Positions 28,310-40,145 are shown, counted from the first letter of the stretch. The stretch: 64,000 nucleotides of DNA from Marisa cornuarietis (GCA_004794655.1 SMMW01000047.1:1367501-1431500), one strand, 5' to 3'. Translations and numbers: made by a program. Notes: generated by a model from the letters alone, not told the origin.

Positions 28310-28395
28310 GAAGAGAGAGATATATATATATATATAGAGAGAGAAAAATAAAGGTAAGAGAGAAAGAGAGAAGGAGAGTTAGAGACAGAAAGAAA
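28310..28395. repeat. GA-rich tract with (TA)n
   Basis: GAGAGAGA flanks (TA)9 at about 28320-28337, then an AGAGAGAAAGAGAGAAGG run follows. Confidence 0.8.
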
Positions 28396-29539
28396 TGAGT
28401 GAATCTTCTCTTCTCCACCGTTTGCTCTCCCTCGCTCAGTATAACCCTTTCTCCCCATCCTGTCTGTCTGTCTGTCTGTACACGAAGACGTATGCTTGTC
28501 GTTTACTAAACTCATCCCCAACAACTCTGTCTCTCCACCTGATGTCAGCAAGCATGCAGTGTTCTCGTGCCTCACCTGGTGTTTGAACGCCGTCTGAAGG
28601 AGGCGCACGGCAGTCAGGTTACACTCATTGCACAACAACGATGAGTGATCTTGTCTCCGGCCAAGGAACCTTTGCTTTCATGTCTTGCTGCTTGAGAACC
28701 CATCTTGCTCCAGTCGTTTACTATTACTTTTTGATCATATTTCTCAAGTCTTGTGGGTGAGCTGCATACAGATTTTTTATTTTTCCTGTTTCATTGGTTT
28801 GGAAAACCTAGTTTACTTTTTGAAAAATTATGGTTTATGTATGTGAAAGAGCTACGAATGTTCAAAGAAATCACTAACAATGAGGAAATGATATTGGTAG
28901 CTCCTCGTGAAGACCTATTCATATATAAAGGATATTAAATGTTTTGTGACTTGTTGTGTTTGATGGCAGTTTAAAAGCTCAAATTTTCGCTGAGTATTGC
29001 TATACTAAGTACAGCTCCAGCAACCTCTAAGTGATCGCTTCTAAATAGTTGTTTATATATGCAAGCTCCAAAACACACACACACACACCAATCGTCTTGC
29101 TAGGTCTTGTCTAGCCACAAGCATGCAGGATCCATCACGTCTTGCCAAAGAGCTAATGACAACCTCAAGAAAATTGACTCGCCACACCACAGCTAAAAAG
29201 AGCATCAGTAAAGAGGTCCATTCGTTGAAGAAGCTGTTCTGGAGACTGGATGATGGCCACCTGATACAGCAGCACGAACTGAAGTCACCCCGAGTACAGG
29301 TCTGGCCTTGCGCAATTCGTCTTCTGCAGACTGTTGTACACCAGGCGAGCCCCGAAGCGACCCTCAGCCCCTATTTCAAGCGCATTCCTTCTCCCACCGA
29401 GGCCCGACTGCACCCCGCCATCCATTTTCTTTTCTTCCGTGTTGCCTTTCCAATACGAGCTGTTCGAGACTCGTTTTTATACTGACCTCTGCCCCCCATG
29501 CACACACAGTCTTTTACTTGTTTAAAGTGGTGGTGTTGC

Positions 29540-29590
29540 GAGTAATGCGGGTGGCTTCCCGTACGAACGTAGCAGGTTCGATTTTTGATG
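29540..29590 (+). mobile_element. Candidate tRNA-like fragment
   Basis: GTAGCAGGTTCGATTTTTGA contains a B-box-like GGTTCGATT, preceded by a weak A-box-like stretch. The arms do not pair as a tRNA. It may be a SINE remnant or chance. Confidence 0.2.
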
Positions 29591-29975
29591 GATCTTTTAT
29601 TATTTTGTTTCTTTTTTAATACACATGGGCTTTGTTTCTTTGGAAAGCTTGGTTAGATCGACATTTATGATTAAGATAGCATAAGATTGGGTTTAGAGTT
29701 AGGATTAGGGTTCTTGCAGGGATTAGGATTTTTGGTGTAGGTCTTTAATTTGGACAGAATGATGGAGTTTAAAAAAAACTATTGAGGTTAATGTTTGCTA
29801 ACCTTGGAACGGCGTTCATCTTTTTGCGCATGCGTATAACGTATCAGTCGCCAAAGTTAGTGCGGAAAAAAAAAGAAAGTCGTGAGTCGTTCGTCTGCTA
29901 CATCCTTTTCCTGCTTTCCGACCTTTATCATCGATGCCTTTTAGAGCTGAGCAGAACTGAAAAAGGTTGCTTTTC

Positions 29976-29995
29976 CGGAAGGGGAAGTGACGTCA
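29976..29995. promoter_or_regulatory. ETS-CRE composite site
   Basis: CCGGAAG and, directly after it, GGGAAGTGACGTCA resemble an ETS site followed by an ETS/CRE composite (one base different from CGGAAGTGACGTCA). An NRF1-like TGCGCATGCGT lies 150 bases upstream at 29825-29835. Such clusters are typical of broad promoters, but no exon could be assigned. Confidence 0.3.
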
Positions 29996-31004
29996 GTCTG
30001 AAACATAGCTCTCCTCATGTCGTGGCTTTCTAAGTCGTCTTTTCGCTAAAAACGACGGGACAGTGTCTCCATGGGAAACGGGGGACGCTGCTTTGACACA
30101 TTCATTTATTCTCATCAAAAATATATTTATACGATATTGTCTTTAAAAAAAAAAGGCTACGGTGATTCTGTTGATTCTTCGGCCTCCAAGGGAAGAGCTC
30201 TAACAACGACGTTTGCGTGATTCCAAACATCAGGACGAAAGTGCGAAACACAAAGGGTGACAAGCCGTGGACAGTGAAATCCGTCAACGCACAGCCTCGT
30301 TTCCGATGGGATACTCATTTCCGCCAGTGGTCAGCAACGACTTCTAGGGGAGTGCGAGGGCGGGTAGAGAGAATTACCGAACAAGCGTCAGACATCTTAT
30401 CACCACGTTTACGAAAACAGGACACGCCGCCATAAATGATGTCACCCTCTGCCCGAGCTTTGAGATAATATATATATATATAAACAAGAATCCGGAAGTT
30501 GATGACTTGTTTGCGCCTGACGGAGACGGCCACAGGGGAAATAAGGAACTCAGTTGACCAAGCTAGTGATAGGGAGACAATGGTCACGGACAGTGTATAG
30601 AGATGATTTCATGTCACATTCACCTTTGAACACGACTCCTCGCTTTGTCCAGCTGTTAAACTGAACACCTTTACAAACAAGTAAGCGAATTATTTTCTAT
30701 TATTTGTTCGGATAAAAATGTGGAAATGGAGTTTTGTGCATCTTAATAGATATGTTTGTTTTCATACTTTTGTTTATGCATGTCATCTTTTTTTTCTTTA
30801 TTTAACCGTCGCTCCCACTTTATGTGCGCATTTGAATTAGCTGTCCAGCTGGTGTGTGTGTGTGTGTGTAGGACAAAACCCAGATAAAGCATTTGATAGT
30901 GCCTACGTGCTCACCTGCAGAGAGTTTGTTTTGTTTTTCGGGGCTAAATCAAGCAGTATGTGTTTTAGGTATATAGGTATGACATTCAAAGAAAATTGCT
31001 GTAC

Positions 31005-31356
31005 CGATGACGTGGCCTGAACCCAGGACTCACGATCTCCATGTCTAGTTAGAAAAAATAACTTCTTCTGGGGCCAGTTGCACAACACATTTCTAATTTT
31101 AAACACGTTTAGGCTTTAACTCTATTTAGATAATTATTTTAAAGTACACACCACAATTTTATAATTTTTAAAACTAAAACTGCTTTAAGTAAGATAAAGT
31201 TGTTTAAGTCTGTCAGTACAATTTTTGTATGTTTCTCTGCAAAGAATCAAAATGGCTTAGAAGAGATTTTACCTCTTTAGAACAGTTTTAAGGTTTAGAG
31301 ACGTGTTGTGCAACTGGCCCCATGTACTCTACCAACCGGACCTAAGACGCAGCCTT
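31005..31356 (-). mobile_element. Older tRNA-like SINE head interrupted by a MITE
   Basis: On the reverse strand, GTCCGGTTGGTAGAGTAC (31325-31342) resembles a tRNA A box. TAGACATGGAGATCGTGAG and CCTGGGTTCAGGCC (about 31008-31049) resemble a tRNA anticodon arm and B box. The two halves fit one tRNA-like head if the 254-bp inverted-repeat element between them is removed. This head differs from the main SINE family in the window. Confidence 0.5.
31069..31322. mobile_element. MITE-like element with 20-bp perfect terminal inverted repeats
   Basis: The ends are perfect inverted repeats of 20 bases: TGGGGCCAGTTGCACAACAC at 31069-31088 and its exact reverse complement at 31303-31322. Similarity continues imperfectly inward for roughly another 20 bases. 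The 254-bp interior is AT-rich and has no open frame, as expected for a non-autonomous DNA transposon. I could not identify a clear target-site duplication, so the superfamily is not assigned. Confidence 0.7.
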
Positions 31357-31571
31357 TTTACTGGTAGTTACACAGCCTGTTAAGAAAATGTGGCAAAGAG
31401 TTTTGCATGTCAGTGCGTAAAAGATGTTAAAGCACAATATTGTACTGAAACATAACAGTCACCCATTTTTTATACAGAGAACTTGTACTAAATGTCCTTT
31501 TCAAATAGAACGAAAATGTAGTTCAACCTTTGACCAGGTTCGACAAAGTTGTATGAGACAGTCACAGGAAG

Positions 31572-31640
31572 CCAGTGGTTAGGGGATAAACTTTCAGAAT
31601 ATTAGAAGGTAGGTTGAGTTGAATCCAGACTTATTTTCTA
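31572..31640 (+). mobile_element. Candidate tRNA-like SINE head
   Basis: AGCCAGTGGTTAGGGGATAA resembles a pol III A box, and GGTTGAGTTGAATCCAGAC, about 40 bases later, resembles a B box. No cloverleaf with intact arms is evident, so it is more likely a decayed SINE head than a tRNA gene. Confidence 0.3.
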
Positions 31641-33960
31641 GCACATTTGCCGGTGTAATGCTTCTGTAAGATACTTGGTATGTCCGAGATGTCGGCACAG
31701 CCCGGCTATTAGTTGGGCTTTAAGGCTGTGAAATCCTCCCCTCATTACACTGATGGCACCAATTTGCTTCTTTTGCACCTACTTTCTGGCGGACTCTTCA
31801 GTCAGTCTTCTCCAAATAAAACCTTTCAGTCAGTGTAGGATTGTGGGCTGCACTAAGAACAGAGACAAATGCGGACGGGGGAGGGGGGCGTAGCAGATGG
31901 CTGTGTGATTGTGATCTGAATGAAGGCTAGTGCACTGAGCTAGCTCTCTGCGTCATCAACTGCAATGAAGCATAGAGGGAGGCAGCGGTGGAGTACAATT
32001 CTTCATAAACAAGCTGTTGTGGAAAGTGTGAATGTGGTTATAAAAGCTGTAGCCGATGAGTGTGTAAATCATTTTATCGCCACATTCGGAGTTTGTTTTT
32101 TGTTGTTTTTTTTTGGGGGGGGGAGTTAATTAAACAGCAGCACTGCCATCAGCAGAATAGGCAGACGAACAAAATAAAGAAAAAAAAACCAAACAGCAGA
32201 AAGCGAATGATAGATAGAAAGAAATGAAGGAGGAGACAGAAAGAAAAAAAAGCTAGAGTAGGAACAAAACTGCAAGATAAAGAAAGCAGATGAAGAAGAC
32301 GAAAAGAGGAAACACTTGAAGATGATGAAGAAGCCACAACAGCTTGGCACACGCGCCTTGTTCTCTGTGCCACAAACATTTCAGACAAGAGGTGCAGGGT
32401 ATATGTGCGTCACAAGGTCTTCGGTGATGAGCGAAACGTTCCTCCCTCGTGGCACGGGTAGAGAGCTCAGCATCCCTAGCGAGTTGTGTAAAGAATATTT
32501 TACGGGTACAAGGTTACCTGCTCATCCATTCATGGCAGCATGACAACGCTGGCTCTGCAGCCGCTCATAAAGTTGCATCAGCGGTTTGGCGAGGGTGGAA
32601 CAAGGGGGGGGGGAAACGGGTGTGAATGGTAGGGTAGCTGGAAGCCTGCCAGGAGTCTTCCCCGTGAACCGGAACGTTACAAATATCTTCTTCACAGCAC
32701 CCGGGCGCGAGGCGATAAGGCACGGCTCCCGACACGTAGACGATATCCCCGCGAGATAACTGGGGAGGTGAGGAAGCAGACTATGCTTCGTGAAGTCCGA
32801 TAGTGTTGTATCATCTCCGACATTGAGGCTGGTTGGCGTCAGTCGAGCGCAAACACCAGACCCGCAGCTCACGTGTAAACATGTGCGGGTGCATGTGTAG
32901 TAAGGATGTTAACTGCTGGGACAAAACGCGGGATGTCAAAGCAAGACTGTACAGCGTTTTCAATATGTTGATGATATGTTATAAACCTCTTCACACTCAA
33001 TAAACTTTATCTGCATATAATTTAACAAGACATCGTGTGAGGAGGGAGGAGGGGGTTCTAGAAGGTGGCATGCTCATGATGTTATGTAACCCAGCAGGCG
33101 GTGTGTTGGTGATGCTGTATGTTCCAGTCGACGATGATGTTCCATTATCCACCGTGTAGTGTGATGGTGATGCTTCATCAGCCACAACATTCTATTGACC
33201 TCCCATGAGCTAGGGTGCAATCTGTTAGTCATACACAGGCCTTTGGTAATTAAGGAATCACTAATGATGTCTGTAAGACTCTATGGCTGATCTTTTCGCC
33301 GTATTTCATGGCTGATGTCATATCACGAGGTGTTAATGGCCACACATGCCTGACTTCAACAGCAAACAAGGAAAAATTCAATCTGAGTATTAAGTTGTTT
33401 TTTGTTTCGTTTAGCTTCTGCTTGATTTAGAGTGTTTGTTCAATTTTTTTTAAAGTCCACCTCGAAAGTTCTGCTGGCACGAGGATTGCATGTTTCATTT
33501 GCGGTTACAGAAGTGAAATAATTAAAAAAATAAGGTTACATTACAGCATCGTTGAGCGGAAATTGTTTACACGGAACCTGAAGCTTCTTTCTGCGTCATT
33601 GAGTCCCACGTGCTAATAATGATAAATGAAGTCATGGTTACCCCTACCAAAACCAAAGATAATAAAATAAATAAAATCAAAAGAAAAATAAGCAAATGCC
33701 AGACGCTGAACGGTGATTAGAGCTCATATGCTTATCTACAGCTTTGGTGAATGGGTGTCGGAAGGTCTGGGGGAGGAACCGAGGTACAGAGACTGAGACA
33801 AATGAAGGAAGCGATGTCACTGAGCAAAGGGGCGACAGCAACACAGTGATGACCGTTATAACCGCGCCTCCCAGACACAATTCGAAATAAGTTCCGTTGG
33901 GAGGTGTGACGTAGCTGTGCGCGGCGATTGACAATCATGCGAGTCCTGGTAATTACCTCG

Positions 33961-33990
33961 GATGATGATGATGATGACGATGATGATGAC

Positions 33991-34079
<89 letters not shown>
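33961..34079. repeat. (GAT)n microsatellite, about 39 units
   Basis: It is a near-perfect array with two GAC variants close to the 5' end, just upstream of the GC-rich candidate promoter at 34.24 kb. Confidence 0.97.
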
Positions 34080-34080
<1 letters not shown>

Positions 34081-34240
34081 ATCTCTCACAACTATAAATC
34101 ATGTTAACGTAGAGCGGAAACTTGTTTGTCCTGGAAACAAACGCGCTAATCGTGCGTTGTATGTGGTCATGTGATCAGGCGGTTACGTTCGCAGAAGGGG
34201 CTTAGAGAGATATGGGTAGTGGGGGGAGGGGAGAGAGAAC

Positions 34241-34596
34241 TGCGCATGCGCCACTGGGTACGCGGGAACCGCGCTCTCCGTCTTCCGTGCTGTCCAGCGT
34301 GCTTCTGAGTTTATTCAAGCGCCGTTGATAGAGTCGCTGTCTTGACTGCTGGCATGATAACCGTTGCGAGGTCTTAAAACAAGCTCATGATTCGTGGCAG
34401 CACACAGTTCACCCACCCACTTCCACCCAGCTACCCCTGCTGGCGGATGTCTGTGAAGGATCGAGCTGGTGAGAGCGTTTATACCTGTGGTAGTCGTCGT
34501 CGTTGAGAGAAGTGATAGCGTCTACAAAGCTTTTTAACAACATCTTAACGGCTGCGGTTATGATTTTAAAAGTGGAAACTGATCCGAAGCCAATCT
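34241..34596 (+). promoter_or_regulatory. Candidate promoter and 5' untranslated exon of the receptor gene
   Basis: This is a GC-rich island in an AT-rich surrounding. It opens with TGCGCATGCGCC (34241-34252), whose core GCGCATGCGC is a perfect NRF1-type palindrome. It continues as CpG-containing sequence without a long frame and ends at CCAATCT|GTAAGTAG, where GTAAGT at 34597-34602 is a consensus splice donor. An alternative donor, CTG|GTGAGA, lies near 34467. Joined to the acceptor at 40996 it would give an intron of about 6.4 kb. The link to the receptor is an inference; it could belong to another transcript or none. Confidence 0.3.
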
Positions 34597-35079
34597 GTAA
34601 GTAGCTTGTTACTTATCTAAGTTGTTGTTTTGTAGAGGAGGTAATAATTAAGAACGAAGAAATTGTCTTAAACATTCTTGCAGCATGTTCACCAATAAAC
34701 CTTTAAGCAGTATTATTGTATCTAACACCATATCCAAAAAAACTTAACTTTTCTTGCAAGTCTCAACAAAGCAAAATATACTGGTGTTATTTAACATCTA
34801 GTGGATACGTATACTCGACACTTGCTGCTACATATGACAATATGATGATATCAGTGAAGGTTCTTACTCTAACTATTCGCCAGTCGCCATACGTATGCAC
34901 AAACATCTGTATGTTGCGAAGGATGTAAACCATGTAGGTGACAGGAAGCCAGAGATGATAAAGTAATCTCGAAAGCGACTTTACATGGGAGTGGAGGCAG
35001 TTGATTAAACTGTCGTTACGCATGGCAGCACACGTGTGTTGCATGTTTGACAGCTGTCGTCATTACCTACGTGTGTGCG

Positions 35080-35981
35080 AGAGAGAGAGGAGGAAAGAGA
35101 GAGAGAAAGAATGTGTGTATGTTAGTATGAGTTGTGAGAGTGTGTGAGTGGGTGTGAGAGAAAGATTGGGTGTGTTAGTATGAGTTGGTGAGAATGTGTG
35201 TGAGAGTGAGTGTGTGTGTGTGTGGGGGGGGGAATTGGTGTTTAACGCCAAGCCAGCAACTAAGCCTATGTCACGGCAAGGCAGTCAGCCCTGTAAACAG
35301 TCGCCACATGCAGAGAAAGAACAGCGTGCCCGAGACGAGAGCTGAACGCGGGTCAGCCAACCCTCACTTTATTGGTGACAGGCGTTACGCCAGGGGACCG
35401 CTGTGTATGTGTGTGTGTGAGAGATTGTGTGAGTGTGTGTGAGCGAGTGTGTGTGTGTGTGTTTGTGTGACTATGAGTGTGTCAGTGAGAGTGTGTGTGT
35501 GTGACTGTGTCAGTGAGTATGTGTGAGCGTGTGTGAGCAAGCGTGTGAGTGAGTGTGCTTTTGAGTGAGCGCGAGTGTGTGTGTGGTTGTGTGTGACTAT
35601 GCGTGTGTCAGTGAGTGAGTATGGGTGAGCGAGTGTGTCTGTGACTGTGTGTGTGACTGTGTGTGACTGTATGTGCGTGAGTATGAGTGTGTGTGATTGT
35701 GTGTGACTATGTGTCAGTGAGTGTGTGTGACTGTGTATGAATGTATGTCAGTGTGTGTGAGCGAGTGTGTGTGATTGTGTGAGCGAGTGTGTGTGAGTGA
35801 GTGTGTGTGCGAGACTATCAGTGTGTCAGTGAGTGAGTGTGAGTGTGTGGAATTGTGTGTGAGTGTGTGTCAGTGGGAGAGTGTGAGTGTGTGTGACTGT
35901 ATGTCAGAGTGTGTGTGAGTGAGTGTAAGTGTGTGTGATTGTGTGACTATGAGTGTTCGAATGAGTGAGTGTGTTTGCGTG

Positions 35982-36011
<30 letters not shown>
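35080..36011. repeat. Degenerate TG/GTGAG minisatellite
   Basis: The stretch is built from GTGTGTGAG, GTCAGTGAG, GTGTGACTAT and GAGCGAGTG words without one fixed period, and ends with GCGTGCGTGCGTGCG at about 35995. It is interrupted at 35224-35400 by an antisense SINE. Purine/pyrimidine alternation is extreme on one strand. Confidence 0.9.
35224..35400 (-). mobile_element. tRNA-derived SINE, antisense copy inside a TG-rich array
   Basis: The reverse complement carries TGGCGTAACGCCTGTCACCA, GGGTTGGCTGACCCGCGTTC, the body GCTGTTCTTTCTCTGCATGT, GTTTACAGGGCTGACTGCC and a tail ending AACACCAATTCCCC. It sits between two parts of the degenerate (GT)n minisatellite, so either it inserted into that array or the array grew on both sides of it. 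Confidence 0.8.
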
Positions 36012-36013
<2 letters not shown>

Positions 36014-36301
36014 GATTTTGCCCGCCTTTTACCCCACCTCTCTCGAGCCTCTGGGAAGCCTGGCAAACAGAAAGCAGGCAGCGTGGCGCTGATAGTGTAA
36101 GCTGCCAAAGATTGGGAAAAAGCACGGCTCCTCGATCTCCAGTAAATACAACGGCCTTTCTCCTTTGTGCCATACTGAGAATTCTGGAGCTTTGGTTGGG
36201 TTTGAGAGCTTCGGAGCTTTCTTCTGGGTTTTGCTGAAAATCATTCTGGCATTATGTTGGCGTGAACGTCGGTCACTTTTTTTTTGGCGGTTGAGGCTGC
36301 A

Positions 36302-36302
<1 letters not shown>

Positions 36303-36338
<36 letters not shown>

Positions 36339-36351
36339 GAGGCTGCAGTGT

Positions 36352-36394
<43 letters not shown>
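36303..36394. repeat. Two (TG)n arrays separated by a duplicated GAGGCTGCAGTG spacer
   Basis: TTGAGGCTGCAGTG precedes the first array (about 36306-36337), and the same words precede the second (about 36359-36394). The pair therefore looks like a local duplication of spacer plus microsatellite. Confidence 0.9.
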
Positions 36395-36395
<1 letters not shown>

Positions 36396-38497
36396 AGGCT
36401 AGGGTAAGGAAATGTGTGGCACTGTGGCTTTTTCTCTTCCTTCTCTTTCCTGCCTCTTCAAGAATAACGACAGTTATAAAGAGGCACAGGCCATAGTAAC
36501 AGCAACATTCCAGCGTCGAATATTGTGTCCGTACAGCTCTTTGTTCTCGTGTCATCTCTGCAAATAATTATCTGATAACGAGCACATGATTTCCTCGAGC
36601 AGAGATAAAAATCAGGGTGCCATTCCGAAGGACAGGAATTCGGATTTGTTGTTTCTCAAGGGCTCGTAAGACTCTGTGCTCACGTGAGCTTAGAAATTTT
36701 CATGTAAAACTGCTGACGGCACTTTTTTCTGTGACTAGAATATTACAGCAGCAAAGATGAAAATTCTCTACACCCTCATCTTCTTGCTTGGAGGAAGTTT
36801 GTAGGTCACGTGGTAAGTGGACGAGATTTGATTGGCTGATGCTACTCTCGATGGCTAAGCCTGAAGTTACCGGAGTGACATGACTGTCGTTAGCGAACTT
36901 AATGCTGTAATGGTTCCCCTGTTTTGTCAGTCGTTTGGGGTCAAGCTCTCTAAGCATCTTCAGACGCATTTACGTGTCTTATTCCTGCAAATTAATCGAG
37001 ATTGGCAGCCGCGGTAAGCGATGCATTGTCTGAGGTCCGGCTGGAGAAAAATGCAATAAAAAGATTGGCTGGAACGACCTGCGAAAATACCGAAAGGTTT
37101 CTTACTTGCTAATCGCCTTTATTAATCTCCCTTGAAGGAAATTCATTGGGTTTTCTCTGTCTATAATAGCGTTATTGTAAGCTGCTTTGTTTCTGACATG
37201 GGCATTGACTGTTGGTATTTGAGAGTATCAGGCTGTCTGCATCCGGGATTCTCTCTCTCTTCACGGCTTACCATACTTGCAAACTGGAGGTCAAAGCTGC
37301 AGTAATTTGTCAGACGAGCAGGTCGTTGGCCTGTCAGACTTCGTCACTCCCTGTTCTTTTTTTTTGCCCGAGGTAAGAAGTGCGTCCTGTTTTACCCCAG
37401 CCAGCTGCCTGGAGGATAAATAATGTTTCTGTAATGCGTTAGATTAGGTGACATCGCATGTCGGGGCCTGTGTCTATCGATCCTTGGGATACTCGCCGGC
37501 AACAGATGTCGCTGTTTGTAACATTTTTCACCAACAGCACGTGTAAGCGTAACAAATCACAAAAATATACTGCACTATCCGAATTAACTGCACAATTTCT
37601 TGAGTGGCTTAAAAGGGGCGTGAATAGTTAAGACTAAAAAATAGGATATGCCCTCATCCTCTTCACAAAAAAAACACAGATAGAAATTTGCTGCAAAAGT
37701 ATTGCCCTGAAACTTTCGCTAGACCTTTGTTATGTTGAAAGTAGCCCTCGTACCCGTTGGACCTTGTAGCCACGAGACACGGATCCGCGGGTCTGCCAAG
37801 AGCTTTTATCCGCCTTTTCCTCATAACCCACCATAGCCACTCATCTTCTGAATTTGTCCACTCACTTTTTTCTGTTTCTCATCCATCAACACTTTCTTTC
37901 GTCTTTCTTCTTCTGTCATACGGAGAACTGAGGCACAAAGATGGTCCATTCGATAGCAAAATGTCAGAGTTGTTGCAAAGCGGAAGAAGGGGTCTATCGA
38001 AGCTTTTCAATCAGATCCTTGCTAATCCTGTCTTTTCTAGTCGCCAAGTAGTCTACTCCCCAATCTGCGAAATAAAACTTTCATTCGGTTTAATCTTTCT
38101 ATCGTCTTGTCGAGAGCGTGGGGAGTCCAGAATCAGGGGTAGACTCCTGATCACGATTGACACTTGGCTCAGTTCCTCTACTCGTTCGAATGAAACCGCG
38201 GGAGCTTCACTAAGACTGTGGACTTTGTTGTATTGTGAAACCAATGCATAATGAACGGCACAAATCCAATTCCTGTCACTGCATTCCACTCAATGAGCAT
38301 CATTTAGCGCCTGGGCTGTGCACGTGAGAAGCTGCCTGCGCTTACGAACGACAGGGACGATCCCGCGCGAATTTATTGTCGGTCATTGTTATTGTACCTT
38401 AAGAGAGGCAGTTCATGACTAAAAGGTCGTGAGTGTTTATTAACATCATTCAGTGCCGATTTATTTTTCAGTTCTTCTTCTTCTGCTTATTCTTCCT

Positions 38498-38524
38498 ATT
38501 ATTATTATTATTATTATTATTATT
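38498..38524. repeat. (ATT)n microsatellite
   Basis: It has about nine units and is preceded by CTTCTTCTTCT. Confidence 0.9.
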
Positions 38525-38743
38525 TAATGATTTAAACGTCATCAAACGGTTGAAGTGAATAGGGAACTAAGTAAGCGAAAAAACGAAGAAAGGATGAAGA
38601 AAAGAAATAAGGAAGCACAACAACGGTTGCAGTGGTAACCTCGATCTCAGAACCAGTCACCCACTTAGTGCCTGCCCGCAATCAAACATGCTAGCACAAA
38701 CCAAGAAGTTAGTCTAAGCTGCCATCTTTTATTTAATCATGTT

Positions 38744-38745
<2 letters not shown>

Positions 38746-38790
<45 letters not shown>
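38746..38790. repeat. (CA)n microsatellite
   Basis: About 22 uninterrupted units lie in the presumed receptor intron. Confidence 0.97.
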
Positions 38791-38792
<2 letters not shown>

Positions 38793-39299
38793 ATCCTCCC
38801 TCTTCTTACGCTCCAGTACCTATTCCTATGCCACTCACTTCTTCTCTTTCTCCTCTTCTCCCTCATTTTTTTCTCACTCCTTCTGTCCATCCACATCTTT
38901 GCCATCGTGTGTGATGTGCTGCTGGAGGCTGCTGACGGAAGACTGATTTCCACTAGAGGAATATTCACCCCTCACGCACTCCAAAGCATTCGAACCCTCT
39001 CCACCCAAACCTATGACGAACTCCGCACCGCCTGTAGCGCCTAGTCTGGCATAATTTGTCCTCCGATAAAATTGAGAGGCAGAGGATTCTCTCTACCCTT
39101 CACCCCCACACCCCGACCCTCCTCCCGCAGTCAGAGGTTGGGAGTAGACGAGTTTTCAGACTAACTCTGGTGGGCAGCGGTCTCCAGAGACAGAGCTGTG
39201 AGTGCGCCATGACAGTCCACATGGCCACCGGTGACTTTACTGCCTCGGACAGGACAGCCATTGTCTGGGCCAGCCGCCTGTAGGAAAGTACAGACCGAA

Positions 39300-40145
39300 C
39301 TGATGTCATAGTGTTACAACAGAAAATGTTATGGTTATACAAAAATATAGTGTTATAGTGTTACAACAAGGAACGTAATAGTCACATAAAATGTAATGTT
39401 ATAGTGTTACAACAGAGAACGTAATGGTCACATGAAATGTAACGTTATAGTGTTACAACAAAGAACGTAATGGTCACATGAACTGTAATGTTACAGTGTT
39501 ACAACAAAGAACGTAATGGTCACATGAAATGTAATGTTACAGTGTTACAACAAAGAACGTAATGGTCACATGAAATGTAATGTTATAGTGTTACAACAAA
39601 GAACGTAATGGTCACATGAAATGTAATGTTATAGTGTTACAACAAAGAACGTAATGGTCACGTCAAATGTAATGTTATAGTGTTACAACAAAGAACGTAA
39701 TGGTCACATGAAATGTAATGTTATAGTGTTACAACAAAGAACGTAATGGTCACGTGAAATGTAATGTTATAGTGTTACAACAAAGAACGTAATGGTCACA
39801 TGAAATGTAATGTTATAGTGTTACAGTAGAGAACGTAATGGTCACATAAAATGTAATGTTATAGTGTCACAGTAGAGAACGTAATGGTGATACAAAAATG
39901 TAATGTTATAGTGTTACAGCAGAAAAGCGTTTTGGTCTTACCAAGAATGTAATGTTAAAGTGTTACAGTAAAGAACTTTATAATCATACCAAAAATGTAA
40001 TGTTATAGTGTTACAGCAGAAAAGCGTTATGGTCTTACCAAGAATGTAATGTTATAGTGTTACAGTAAAGAACTTTATAAAAATACCAAAAATGTAATGT
40101 TATAGTGTTACAGTAGAGAATGTAATGTTATAATGTTATAGCAAA
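39300..40145. repeat. 46-bp minisatellite, about 18 units
   Basis: The unit runs ATGTTATAGTGTTACAACAA then AGAACGTAATGGTCACATGA then AATGTA. Successive AGTGTTACA words in the core are exactly 46 bases apart (39541, 39587, 39633). Central units are nearly identical. Units toward both ends diverge, with substitutions such as GTCACAT to GTTATAC or CTTACCAAG. It lies in the presumed receptor intron. Confidence 0.95.

Larger units (their letters stand above)
9641..34200. other. Non-coding region without a recognisable gene
   Basis: It contains the simple repeats, SINEs, MITE and promoter-like sites listed separately. Frames longer than 100 codons here are repeat-driven, or show no motif I recognise (for example 9987-10334 (+), 13650-14331 (-), 27197-27587 (-) and 29123-29485 (+)). 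Small exons of a gene with long introns could be hidden here and cannot be excluded. Confidence 0.65.

Noticed and set aside
29123..29485. 120-codon plus-strand frame
   Set aside because: No recognisable motif. Overlapping frames of similar length are open, and no clear splice or promoter context supports it.
29690..29745. Telomere-like words (TTAGGATTAGGGTT)
   Set aside because: Only one or two near-matches to TTAGGG occur, without a regular array. Chance or a very decayed interstitial repeat is more likely.
39300..40145. Regular repeat that could be mistaken for a CRISPR array
   Set aside because: Units are contiguous, with no unique spacers, and the genome is eukaryotic.
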